The position numbers were made by a program, and so were the translations under genes. The notes under the pieces were generated by a model. That model was not told where the DNA came from. It saw nothing but the letters and a program-made list of their open reading frames with translations, and did not search any database. Below, in pieces: positions 24,397 to 33,273 of a stretch of 49,005 bases of DNA; within the stretch, counting starts at the first letter, position 1, and every line of letters begins with the position of its first letter. The stretch spans positions 1 to 49,005 of the forward strand of contig JBEHWJ010000008.1 in the NCBI GenBank assembly GCA_040217755.1, read 5' to 3'. This DNA comes from PHAA01 sp040217755 (GTDB taxonomy: Bacteria; Bacillota; Syntrophomonadia; Syntrophomonadales; Syntrophomonadaceae).

Positions 24397-27255
24397 ATGA
24401 AAGACTACATTTTTGTGAAGGGTGCGCGCGAGCACAACCTGAAGAATATAGATGTCACCATACCCAGGGATAAACTGGTGGTATTTACCGGCATATCAGG
24501 ATCGGGCAAATCGAGCCTGGCCTTCGATACCATCTATAGCGAGGGACAGAGACGTTACGTTGAGTCGCTGTCCACTTATGCCCGTCAATTTTTAGGGCAG
24601 ATGGACAAACCGGACGTCGATTATATTGATGGTCTCTCCCCTTCCATATCCATCGATCAGAAGACGACTTCTCATAATCCCCGCTCCACAGTAGGAACGG
24701 TAACCGAGATCTACGATTATATCCGCCTGTTGTTTGCCCGGGTAGGGCGCCCGCATTGCCCTCACTGTCATAAACCTATCCGTCGCCAGACGGTGGACCA
24801 GGTGGTGGATACAGTGCAGGCTTTGCCGGAAGGCCGCCGCATCAAGGTCCTGGCCCCTATTATCAAGGGACAGAAGGGGGAACACCGCAAGGTCATCCAG
24901 AACCTGTTAAAGGACGGGTTTACCCGGATCATCGTCGATGGGTTGGAATATACGGACGACGAGGTCATCGGGTTGGATAAGAACAAGAAACACGATATAA
25001 GTGTGGTAGTAGACCGCCTGGTGGTAAAGGAAGGTATGCGCAGCCGCTTGGCGGAATCGCTGGAACTGGCTTTTCGATTAAGCGAGGGGCTGGTAGTGAT
25101 CAAGCTCCTGCAGGATGACGGGGAGGAGCAGGATACGCTGTTCAGTCGGGAATTTGCCTGCCCCGACTGCGGTTTCAGCCTGCCCGAACTAAGCCCGCGT
25201 ATGTTTTCATTCAACAGCCCTTTCGGTGCCTGCCCGGAATGCGACGGTCTAGGCGAAAGGAGAGAAGTGGATCCGGACCTGGTCCTGGACCTGGACCTCT
25301 CCCTGGAGGAGGGGGCCATCATCCCCTGGTCGCTTAGCACCCATAATTACTATCGCCAATTGCTGCGGGGCACGAGTGAGAGATACGAAATCCCGATGGA
25401 TAGGCCGTTAAACACGATGAATCCCAGCCAGTTGGATCTGATCCTGTATGGTAATAAGGGCGAGCAATTCAAGATCAGCTATACCAATTCCTATGGCGAG
25501 ACCGGTACTTATTATACCCGTTTCGAGGGTGTGATCAATACCTTGAAGAGGCGCTACCAGGAGACCAAGTCCGATGTGGCCCGGGAGGAAATAGAGAAGT
25601 TCATGACCATCAATCTCTGTCCCGCGTGCCAGGGCAAGCGGCTGCGCCCGGAGATTCTGGCAGTCCTGCTGGGCGGAAAAAACATTGCCGAGGTGACCGC
25701 CATGGCCGTTTATGAGACCATGGAGTTTATGTCCCGGCTGGATCTGGATCAGCGGGAAGCATTGATCGCCCGCCAGGTAATAAAGGAGATCACCGAGCGG
25801 TTGAAATTCCTCATCGACGTGGGATTGAACTATTTGACCCTGGACCGCCCGGCCGGCAGCCTGTCAGGGGGGGAGGCCCAGCGCATCAGACTGGCCACCC
25901 AGGTCGGCTCCAGTCTGGTCGGGGTGCTGTATGTATTGGATGAACCCAGTATCGGCCTGCATCCCCGCGATAACAACCGACTGCTTGACACCCTGAAGAG
26001 ATTGCGCGATCTGGGCAATACCGTCATAGTGGTGGAGCACGACGAGGAGACCATCCATAATGCCGATTACATCGTAGATATCGGGCCAGGGGCAGGAGTC
26101 CATGGCGGCCATGTGGTCGCGGCAGGGTCGGTGGAGGAAATAATGCAGTCCCCCGATTCCATCACCGGCCAATACCTGGCCGGCGTCCGCACCATTCCTA
26201 CCCCTCAGGCACGCCGGAGCGGCAGCGGCCAACAGTTGGTTATCAAGGGTGCCCGGGAACACAATCTTAAGGATCTTACCGTCCGTATCCCGCTGGGCAA
26301 GTTGGTAGTTATCACCGGCGTTTCCGGTTCCGGCAAGAGCACTCTGGTGGAAGACATACTCTACCCAGCCCTGATGAAAAAACTGCACAACAGCAGATAC
26401 CGCGTGGGTGCTCATGATTCCATAGAAGGGCTCATGTACCTGGACAAGGTTATCAATATCGACCAGTCGCCTATCGGCCGGACGCCGAGGTCCAATCCGG
26501 CTACTTATACCGGCACCTTCGACAGCATCCGGGAGCTGTTCGCCGAAACGGCTGAAGCCAGGGTCAGAGGCTATAAACCGGGACGTTTTAGCTTTAATGT
26601 GCGGGGCGGACGCTGTGAGGCTTGTGCCGGCGACGGTATTATCAAGATCGAGATGCATTTTCTGCCGGATGTATACATCCCCTGTGAGGTGTGCAAAAGC
26701 CAAAGGTACAATCGGGAAACCTTAGATGTCAAATATAGAGGTAAGAACATCGCCGAAGTGCTGGCCATGACAGTGGATGAGAGCGTGGAATTCTTCGGCA
26801 ACATCCCCAGGGTCGAACGCAAGCTTAAAGTATTGCAGGATGTGGGCCTGGGATATATCCAACTGGGGCAGCCGGCCACCACCCTATCCGGGGGGGAGGC
26901 GCAGCGGGTCAAACTATCCACCGAGTTGTCCAAACGTTCGCTGGGGCGAAATCTTTATATATTGGACGAACCTACCACCGGGCTCCACCGGGAAGACGTG
27001 AAACACCTGCTGGGCGTCCTCGAGCGGCTGGTGGATGCGGGCAACTCGGTCATCGTCATAGAGCATAACATGGATGTGATCAAATCGGCCGACCACATCA
27101 TCGACCTGGGGCCGGAGGGCGGCGAAGAAGGAGGCCGGATAATTGTGGAGGGCACGCCTGAGGAGGTGGCCTGCTGCCCGGCTTCCCATACCGGCAAGTA
27201 TCTTCAGGTGATACTGGGTGTAAATACCGGCCAAGGGCAACAAGATGCATCCTGA
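24397..27255 (+). CDS. uvrA: Excinuclease ABC subunit A
   Basis: The damage-recognition ATPase of excision repair, 952 residues. Two ABC modules are intact: Walker A GISGSGKSS near the N-terminus and GVSGSGKST in the second half, with signatures LSGGEAQRIRLA and LSGGEAQRVKLS. Zinc-module cysteines are present (CPHCHKPI, FACPDCG with CPECDGLG, and CEACAGDG with CEVCKSQRY). The gene is co-oriented with uvrB and close to it, so they form one repair operon. It is followed by two hairpins, the second a strong terminator, so the downstream redox genes are probably a separate unit. Confidence 0.98.
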   Translation: MKDYIFVKGAREHNLKNIDVTIPRDKLVVFTGISGSGKSSLAFDTIYSEGQRRYVESLSTYARQFLGQMDKPDVDYIDGLSPSISIDQKTTSHNPRSTVGTVTEIYDYIRLLFARVGRPHCPHCHKPIRRQTVDQVVDTVQALPEGRRIKVLAPIIKGQKGEHRKVIQNLLKDGFTRIIVDGLEYTDDEVIGLDKNKKHDISVVVDRLVVKEGMRSRLAESLELAFRLSEGLVVIKLLQDDGEEQDTLFSREFACPDCGFSLPELSPRMFSFNSPFGACPECDGLGERREVDPDLVLDLDLSLEEGAIIPWSLSTHNYYRQLLRGTSERYEIPMDRPLNTMNPSQLDLILYGNKGEQFKISYTNSYGETGTYYTRFEGVINTLKRRYQETKSDVAREEIEKFMTINLCPACQGKRLRPEILAVLLGGKNIAEVTAMAVYETMEFMSRLDLDQREALIARQVIKEITERLKFLIDVGLNYLTLDRPAGSLSGGEAQRIRLATQVGSSLVGVLYVLDEPSIGLHPRDNNRLLDTLKRLRDLGNTVIVVEHDEETIHNADYIVDIGPGAGVHGGHVVAAGSVEEIMQSPDSITGQYLAGVRTIPTPQARRSGSGQQLVIKGAREHNLKDLTVRIPLGKLVVITGVSGSGKSTLVEDILYPALMKKLHNSRYRVGAHDSIEGLMYLDKVINIDQSPIGRTPRSNPATYTGTFDSIRELFAETAEARVRGYKPGRFSFNVRGGRCEACAGDGIIKIEMHFLPDVYIPCEVCKSQRYNRETLDVKYRGKNIAEVLAMTVDESVEFFGNIPRVERKLKVLQDVGLGYIQLGQPATTLSGGEAQRVKLSTELSKRSLGRNLYILDEPTTGLHREDVKHLLGVLERLVDAGNSVIVIEHNMDVIKSADHIIDLGPEGGEEGGRIIVEGTPEEVACCPASHTGKYLQVILGVNTGQGQQDAS

Positions 27256-27288
27256 AGAATAATACTGTATGCATACATTAATGATAAC

Positions 27289-27324
27289 GGCGGCTTGCAG
27301 GGTGGTTTTTCTGCAACTGCCGCC
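27289..27324 (+). other. GC-rich hairpin after uvrA
   Basis: GGCGGCTTGCAG (27289-27300) pairs with CTGCAA plus GCCGCC (27311-27316 and 27319-27324), 12 bp with CT bulged, around a GGTGGTTTTT loop. It is directly followed by a second, terminator-like hairpin. Confidence 0.55.
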
Positions 27325-27326
27325 CA

Positions 27327-27370
27327 ATGGGAGGTTTAACACGGTCTGGCGGGAAACCTCCCATTTTTTT
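27327..27370 (+). terminator. Intrinsic terminator after uvrA
   Basis: ATGGGAGGTTT (27327-27337) and AAACCTCCCAT (27354-27364) form a perfect 11-bp stem with a 16-base loop, followed by seven Ts. Confidence 0.92.
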
Positions 27371-27398
27371 CACCCCTATCGGCATTCCGCCAATCTTG

Positions 27399-27404
27399 TA
27401 TAAT
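27399..27404 (+). promoter_or_regulatory. Probable promoter (-10 box) for the redox cluster
   Basis: A perfect TATAAT, preceded by TTG, lies 36 bases before the NuoE-like gene and after the uvrA terminator. The -35 region is poor (CTATCG). Confidence 0.45.
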
Positions 27405-27439
27405 AGACAAATAAAATATATGGGGAAGGTGCAGTTTTC

Positions 27440-27988
27440 ATGTCCTGTTGTTGTCAGGCAGAGGAGAAAATAACCATCGAGAATGTCAGTACCGAAGCTC
27501 AGCTATCGGGTCTGGAGGATCTGATAAATAGATTTGGGGGTTTGGAAGGCAGCCTGATATCCGTCCTGCAAGGCATCCAGGAGGTATATGGGTACCTGCC
27601 CCGACCGGTGCTGGAATATATCTCAGAGCGGCTGGGCATAAAAAAGGCCCGGATATATGGGGTGGCCACCTTCTATGCGCAATTCCGGCTCACCCCGGTC
27701 GGCAAGCACTTGATCCTCCTGTGCCAGGGTACCGCTTGCCACGTCAACGGCGCCGACAAGATAGAGGCCGCCCTGTGTGACGAACTCCGGGTGGAGATGG
27801 GCGGGACCACCAGCGACCGGTTATTTACCCTGAATGCTGCCGCTTGTCTGGGCTGTTGCAGCCTGGCCCCGGTGATGATGATCGACGGGCAGGCCTATGG
27901 ACCGCTGACGCCGGACAAGGCCCGCAACGTCATCCGGTTCATATATAAACAGGAAGCGGAGTCCCGCCAGGAAGAGGTGGGAGCATGA
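27440..27988 (+). CDS. NuoE-like [2Fe-2S] thioredoxin-fold subunit
   Basis: A 182-residue protein of the 24-kDa complex I subunit family, which also serves NAD-dependent hydrogenases and formate dehydrogenases. The four cluster cysteines are C95 and C100 (CQGTACHVNG) and C136 and C140 (ACLGCCSLAP). The N-terminal helical part holds GSLISVLQGIQEVYGYLP. An extra MSCCC at the start and a Gln/Glu-rich tail of about 10 residues are unusual but may be lineage-specific. The stop overlaps the next start (ATGA at 27985-27988), so the two subunits are translationally coupled. It passes electrons between the flavin of the NuoF-like subunit and other clusters. Confidence 0.94.
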   Translation: MSCCCQAEEKITIENVSTEAQLSGLEDLINRFGGLEGSLISVLQGIQEVYGYLPRPVLEYISERLGIKKARIYGVATFYAQFRLTPVGKHLILLCQGTACHVNGADKIEAALCDELRVEMGGTTSDRLFTLNAAACLGCCSLAPVMMIDGQAYGPLTPDKARNVIRFIYKQEAESRQEEVGA

Positions 27989-29745
27989 TAGTAAGGATAG
28001 GTTTAAGCAGCTGCGGCATCGCTGCCGGGGGATTGCCGGTCAGGGATGCCCTGGCTGCCGAGATCGGGCAACAGGGGCTTGGTTGGGAACTGCGGCAGAC
28101 TGGCTGCATGGGCATGTGCCATTTAGAGCCGCTGGTGGATGTCATCCATGAAGATGGCAGCATCAACACCTATGGTAATGTAACCGTGGATGTGGCCCGG
28201 GAGATCGTGGCCGCCGAGGTCAATGGCACGGCCCTGGAGAAATACCGCATCGCCACCGAGCGGGAGCCCAATGATTGCCTGACCGGGCAGGTCAGGGTGG
28301 CCCTGCGTAACTGCGGCTCGATCGATCCTGAATCCATCCAGGACTATATAGACGCGGGAGGTTACCAGGCTCTTGACAAAGCCCTGACCGATATGACCCC
28401 CGAGCAGGTCATAGAGGAGATCAGGATATCCGGATTGAGAGGTCGCGGGGGAGCCGGCTTTCCCACCTGGTTCAAATGGAACGCTACCCGGCAGGAACCG
28501 GATGAGACCAAATATCTGATATGCAACGCCGATGAAGGAGACCCGGGCGCTTTCATGGATCGCAGCCTGCTGGAGGGTGATCCCCATGCGGTGCTGGAGG
28601 GGATGACCATAGCCGGTTATGCCATCGGGGCCAGGAGTGGGATAATCTATGCCCGGGCCGAGTATCCGCTGGCCATAAAAAGACTGGGGAAGGCCATCGA
28701 GCAGGCCCAGGCCCGGGGCTTGCTGGGCGACAACCTTGTGGGCAGCGGATTTTGCTTCGACATATCCATCAAGCAGGGAGCGGGAGCGTTTGTATGCGGA
28801 GAAGAGACCGCCCTTATCGCCTCCCTGGAAGGGGAGCGGGGCATGCCCCGGCTGAAGCCGCCCTTCCCATCCCAGAAGGGGTATTGGGATAAACCCAGCA
28901 ACATCAACAATGTCGAGACCTTCGCCAATGTACCCTGGATAATCGCCCGGGGGGGTCCAGCATACGCCGCCATGGGCACCGAAGACAGCAAAGGCACCAA
29001 GGTATTTGCCCTGGCTGGACGCATCAAACGGGGGGGACTGGTGGAGGTCCCCATGGGCATGACCCTGCGGGACATCATTTTCGGACCCGGCGGCGGGATC
29101 AAGGGAGATAAAAAGTTCAAAGCCGTGCAGTTGGGGGGACCTTCCGGCGGATGTATACCGGAATCCCTGTTGGATACCCCGGTCGGCTACCAGTCCATAA
29201 AAGACACCGGCGCCATCATGGGCTCCGGCGGCATGGTGGTAATGGACGAGACCACCTGTATGGTGGAACTGGCCCGGTATTTCCTTAATTTCACCCAGGA
29301 CGAATCGTGCGGCAAATGCGTACCCTGCCGGATCGGCACCAAGCGCATGCTGGAGATAATGGAGCGGTTGTGCGCCGGGGAAGGGAAAGCGGGCGATATA
29401 GAATTACTGGAGATGCTGGGCCGGCAGATAATGGATGGCTCGCTGTGCGGGCTGGGCAATAGCGCCCCCAACCCGGTGTTGACCACCATCAAATACTTCC
29501 GGGATGAATACGAGGCTCACATCTTTGACAGGAAATGCCCGGCCAAGCAATGCAAGGCCCTGATCACATATCATATCGAGGCTGACAAATGCAAGGGCTG
29601 TACCCTGTGTGCCAAGAAGTGTCCGGTCAATTGCATCAGCGGGGAAGCCAAGCAAGTCCATGTCATAGACCAGAATCTATGCACCAAATGCGGCACCTGC
29701 CTGGAAGTATGCCCTTCCAAGTGGAGTGCGGTAAGCGTAAGTTAG
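27985..29745 (+). CDS. NuoF/HydB-like NAD(H)-binding flavoprotein with extra ferredoxin domains
   Basis: A 586-residue diaphorase subunit. A thioredoxin-like domain (about 1-90) comes first, with only three candidate ligands, C10, C41 and C45. The FMN- and NAD-binding domain follows (RGRGGAGFPTWFKW near 151-164, then GDPGAFMDRSLLEGDP and CGEETALIASLEG). Its [4Fe-4S] motif is C442, C445, C448 and C488. A C-terminal two-cluster ferredoxin has C536/539/542/546 and C566/569/572/576. This order matches HydB of electron-bifurcating hydrogenases and the NuoF-like subunits of NAD-dependent formate dehydrogenases. It is coupled to the NuoE-like gene and is followed 12 bases later by a NuoG-like fusion. 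No hydrogenase catalytic subunit is nearby. Confidence 0.95.
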   Translation: MIVRIGLSSCGIAAGGLPVRDALAAEIGQQGLGWELRQTGCMGMCHLEPLVDVIHEDGSINTYGNVTVDVAREIVAAEVNGTALEKYRIATEREPNDCLTGQVRVALRNCGSIDPESIQDYIDAGGYQALDKALTDMTPEQVIEEIRISGLRGRGGAGFPTWFKWNATRQEPDETKYLICNADEGDPGAFMDRSLLEGDPHAVLEGMTIAGYAIGARSGIIYARAEYPLAIKRLGKAIEQAQARGLLGDNLVGSGFCFDISIKQGAGAFVCGEETALIASLEGERGMPRLKPPFPSQKGYWDKPSNINNVETFANVPWIIARGGPAYAAMGTEDSKGTKVFALAGRIKRGGLVEVPMGMTLRDIIFGPGGGIKGDKKFKAVQLGGPSGGCIPESLLDTPVGYQSIKDTGAIMGSGGMVVMDETTCMVELARYFLNFTQDESCGKCVPCRIGTKRMLEIMERLCAGEGKAGDIELLEMLGRQIMDGSLCGLGNSAPNPVLTTIKYFRDEYEAHIFDRKCPAKQCKALITYHIEADKCKGCTLCAKKCPVNCISGEAKQVHVIDQNLCTKCGTCLEVCPSKWSAVSVS

Positions 29746-29757
29746 GGGGATAAGCCG

Positions 29758-32700
29758 ATGTTCAAAATAAATATAGACGGCAGGGAAGTTACCGGGCAGG
29801 CCGGTCAGACTATACTCCAGGCAGCCCGCGACAACGGCATCGACATCCCCACCCTGTGCTACGACGAACGGGTCAAGATTTATGGCGGGTGCGGTATCTG
29901 CATGGTAGAGATCGGGGGGATGGCCAAGTTGCAGCGGGCCTGCGCCACTGAGATAGCTGAGGGGATGAAGATCGAGACTGATAACACCCGGGTCCGGGCC
30001 GCCCGTAAGGTGACCCTGGAACTGATGCTGTCCGACCATGTCGGGGATTGCCGTCCCCCCTGCGTCAAAGCCTGTCCGGGAGAAACCGACTGCCAGGGAT
30101 ACGTGGGCCTTATCGCCAATGGGGAACACCGGGAAGCCCTGAAGTTAATCAAGGAACAATTACCCCTGCCCACCAGCATCGGGCTGGTATGTCCTCACCC
30201 GTGTGAGACCGCCTGCCGGCGCCAGCTGGTAGAGGCCCCGGTGGCCATCGCCGCCCTCAAGGTATTCGCCGGCGAATACGACCTCGGCAGCGGCAATCCT
30301 TTTAAGCCGGAGGTAAAAGCCCCCACCGGCAAGAAGGTGGCCATCGTCGGTTCCGGCCCGGCCGGATTGACTGCCGCCTACTTCCTGGCTGTCGAAGGGC
30401 ACGGGATAACCATCTTTGAAGCCATGCCCCAACCGGGGGGGATGCTGCGTTACGGTATCCCCGAGTATCGACTGCCCAAACGCATCCTGGACCAGGAGAT
30501 AGATATCATCAGATCCATGGGTGTGGACATAAAAACCTGTACCAGGTTAGGCCAGGACATCAGCCTGGAAGAACTGCGGGAAAGATACGATGCCGTCTTC
30601 TTAGGAATCGGAGCCTGGCGCTACTCGCGCATGAACTGCCCCGGCGAAGACCTGCCGGGAGTCATCGGCGGGATCGACTTCCTGCGCGATGTGGCCCTGC
30701 ACAACCCCGTAACCCTGGGCGACCGGGTAGCGGTCATCGGCGGGGGTAATACCGCCATGGATGCCTGCCGGACGGCGGTCCGGCTAGGAGCCAAGCAAGT
30801 CATGGTCCTCTATCGGCGCACCCGGGAAGAGATGCCGGCCGAGGATATCGAGATCCATGAAGCCATGGAAGAGGGGGTCGAGTTCCGATTCCTCATCGCT
30901 CCCATCGAGATAATCGCTGCCGACGGTAAAGCGGCGGCCATCCGCATGCAGAAGATGCAGCTGGGCGAGCCGGATTCGTCCGGTCGTCGTGCCCCGGTGC
31001 CCATCGAAGGTGCGGAGGAGACCATCCCGGTCGACAACGTCATAGCAGCCATCGGTCAGCAGGTCGATATGACCGGCTGTGAAGGGGTTTCTCCCAGTAA
31101 ATGGCGCAGCATCGATATCGACGACAATACTTTCATGACCAACCTGCCCGGGGTGTTCGCCGGCGGGGACGGGGTGACCGGTCCGGGCATCGCTATAGCC
31201 GCGGTTGGGCAGGGCAAAAAAGCCGCTGCCGTCATCGACAGTTATCTGGCCGGCCGGATAAAACCCCTCCATACCCCCTTCCTGGTGGAAAAGACCGGTG
31301 TCAGCAGGGATGACTGGGCTGGCATCGAACCGGTGGAGCGAGTAGCTATAAAGTTTGCGGACCCCGCCGTGCGGCGTACCAACTTCGAGGAAATAGCCGG
31401 CCGCATGACCGAGGCGGAAGCCCGCCGGGAAGGCAGTAAGTGTCTGGAATGCGGCTGCCGGGATTGGTTCGAGTGTAAGTTGATCGCCTATGCCAATCAG
31501 TACGGGGCCCAGCCTGGATATCTGCAGGGTGAGAAACACCGGCAGGTAAAGCCCGACCCCCATCCCTTCATAGAAAGGGACGCCGCCAAATGCATATTGT
31601 GCGGCTTGTGTGTCCGTTTCTGTGACGAGTATATGGGCATAAATGCACTGGGTTTGGTGGAACGCGGTTTTGAAACCGTGGTGGAACCGGAGTTCGGCCG
31701 GCCGCTTAAGGAAAGCGCCTGCATAAGCTGCGGGCAGTGCGTGGCGGTGTGCCCCACCGGGGCTTTATTGGAACACTATCCCCAGTCCAAGAATGTACCG
31801 GTAAAGGGGAAACAGACGGCCACGGTGTGTTCGTTCTGCGGGTTAGGCTGCCAGGGGGTGGCCGAAAGCTGCGGGGATATGACGGTTAGAATGTTGCCGT
31901 CGAATGATGGGATACTATGTGCCAAGGGCCGGTTTGGATTCGGCCAATATAGCCGCGGCCGCCTAACTCGTCCCCTGGTCAGGAAAGATGGCCGGCTGCA
32001 GGAGACTACCTGGGAAGAAGCCCTGGCGGCCGCAGCCGAGGGGCTGCAAAAGGACGGTTCCAATCGGGCCGCGATCAGCGCCTCGCCCTCCCTGACCTGT
32101 GAGGAAGCGGGCCTGGCCGCATTTTTGGGACGGAGTCTGGGAGATTCACTCCTGGTCAGCTTCAGCAGCGACCCGGGCAGCGGTCTACAGGCAGTGCTGG
32201 GCCGGAATCTTTCCACCAACCGCCTGGAAGAGATGGACACAACGGATGTAATTATGCTGGTGGGATCATTTAATGAGAACCAGGTGCTGCCGGTCAGAGT
32301 GCGCCAGGCAGTCAAAAGGGGAGCCAAGCTGATCGTTATCAGTGAGGAGAAGACCCTGGTGGATGACATCGCCGCTGTGCGGATAACCCCCGGCAACGAT
32401 GAGATAATAACCCAGATGGCTGCTGCCATCATTTCCGGGGGCTGGACCGACCCAACCTTCGTCGACACCTGTACGGTCGGATTTGACCAGCTCTGCCGGC
32501 GGTTAGAACCAGTGGTCCCCGCCGGGGCAGCCGGGGAAGCAGCCCAGGTATATGGGCAGGCCCCCCGGGCCATGATAGTTGTCGATGGTTTCAGGGCAGC
32601 GGCGGCCGGTGTCACCCTGCTGGCGGACCTGGCCTTGATTACGGGCAGGATAGGTACGCCGGGCAACGGCCTGATCGTCATAAACCCTGGCGGTAACCGG

Positions 32701-33267
32701 ACTGGAACATGTCAGGCCGGATTTGCCGAAGACGGATATGAAGTGATAAAATCCATCCGATCAGGCCGGACCAAAAGTGCGGTCATAATAGGGGAAGATC
32801 CCATCGGGTCCGGGGCGATAGCGCCTGAAGAACTGGACGGCCTGGATGCACTGGTGGTGATGAGCCCGTTTATGACACCTACTGCCGCCCGGGCCGACGT
32901 GGTTTTTCCATCATCCACACCGCTGGAGACAAATGGAACCTATATAAGTGCGGACGGAAGAGCGGCTTCATTGAAGAAGGCAGCCGGACCCCCGGCCGGC
33001 AAGGATATAGGGGCAATACTGGAGGACTTGATCAACAGGCTGGATCCGCAGGTCCCGGCCTCGCTATTGGAACAAGCCCGAGCGGGGGTTTTGGAGGATG
33101 AGGTGTGGTCACAACCGGTTAAATTCAGCGCCGGTTTCGCGTTCGGGGACGGCCGGGCCAGGTTGGTGGTCCCCGCCGAAGGATCGTTGTTCCAACCTAT
33201 CCGGGTGACCGACCCGGCCCTGATAAATTTTGAAAGATACGGGCGCATGAATCGTGGTGAGGCTTGA
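29758..33267 (+). CDS. Multidomain fusion: [2Fe-2S], GltD/NfnB-like FAD oxidoreductase, ferredoxin, and NuoG-like molybdopterin domain
   Basis: A 1169-residue protein; the full combination is the most unusual in the window. Residues 1-80 form a plant-type [2Fe-2S] domain (C34, C45, C48, C62). Residues 94-155 hold H94, C98, C102, C106 and C112, then C145, C149 and C153, as in the Fe-S region of GltD. About 190-560 is the FAD/NAD(P) oxidoreductase (GSGPAG at 198-203, GGGNTAMD at 328-335, YRRTREEMPA). Two [4Fe-4S] motifs follow (C612/615/618/622 and C655/658/661/665). A molybdopterin-oxidoreductase domain starts with C691, C694, C698 and C721. It is short, and I find no catalytic Cys or Sec where formate dehydrogenases carry one, so it is more like NuoG. 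The gene lies 12 bases after the NuoF-like gene and 6 before uvrC. The reaction is unknown. Confidence 0.9.
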   Translation: MFKINIDGREVTGQAGQTILQAARDNGIDIPTLCYDERVKIYGGCGICMVEIGGMAKLQRACATEIAEGMKIETDNTRVRAARKVTLELMLSDHVGDCRPPCVKACPGETDCQGYVGLIANGEHREALKLIKEQLPLPTSIGLVCPHPCETACRRQLVEAPVAIAALKVFAGEYDLGSGNPFKPEVKAPTGKKVAIVGSGPAGLTAAYFLAVEGHGITIFEAMPQPGGMLRYGIPEYRLPKRILDQEIDIIRSMGVDIKTCTRLGQDISLEELRERYDAVFLGIGAWRYSRMNCPGEDLPGVIGGIDFLRDVALHNPVTLGDRVAVIGGGNTAMDACRTAVRLGAKQVMVLYRRTREEMPAEDIEIHEAMEEGVEFRFLIAPIEIIAADGKAAAIRMQKMQLGEPDSSGRRAPVPIEGAEETIPVDNVIAAIGQQVDMTGCEGVSPSKWRSIDIDDNTFMTNLPGVFAGGDGVTGPGIAIAAVGQGKKAAAVIDSYLAGRIKPLHTPFLVEKTGVSRDDWAGIEPVERVAIKFADPAVRRTNFEEIAGRMTEAEARREGSKCLECGCRDWFECKLIAYANQYGAQPGYLQGEKHRQVKPDPHPFIERDAAKCILCGLCVRFCDEYMGINALGLVERGFETVVEPEFGRPLKESACISCGQCVAVCPTGALLEHYPQSKNVPVKGKQTATVCSFCGLGCQGVAESCGDMTVRMLPSNDGILCAKGRFGFGQYSRGRLTRPLVRKDGRLQETTWEEALAAAAEGLQKDGSNRAAISASPSLTCEEAGLAAFLGRSLGDSLLVSFSSDPGSGLQAVLGRNLSTNRLEEMDTTDVIMLVGSFNENQVLPVRVRQAVKRGAKLIVISEEKTLVDDIAAVRITPGNDEIITQMAAAIISGGWTDPTFVDTCTVGFDQLCRRLEPVVPAGAAGEAAQVYGQAPRAMIVVDGFRAAAAGVTLLADLALITGRIGTPGNGLIVINPGGNRTGTCQAGFAEDGYEVIKSIRSGRTKSAVIIGEDPIGSGAIAPEELDGLDALVVMSPFMTPTAARADVVFPSSTPLETNGTYISADGRAASLKKAAGPPAGKDIGAILEDLINRLDPQVPASLLEQARAGVLEDEVWSQPVKFSAGFAFGDGRARLVVPAEGSLFQPIRVTDPALINFERYGRMNRGEA

Positions 33268-33273
33268 TAAGCT

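Noticed and set aside
31776..32681. A 301-codon open frame on the minus strand inside the redox fusion gene
   Set aside because: It is rich in Ser, Pro, Arg and Thr with no recognisable domain and lies wholly opposite a clear coding gene; it is a shadow of a GC-skewed frame.
29758..33267. Calling the fusion protein a formate dehydrogenase catalytic subunit
   Set aside because: The molybdopterin domain lacks a recognisable catalytic Cys or Sec and is too short; the name would overstate what is visible.
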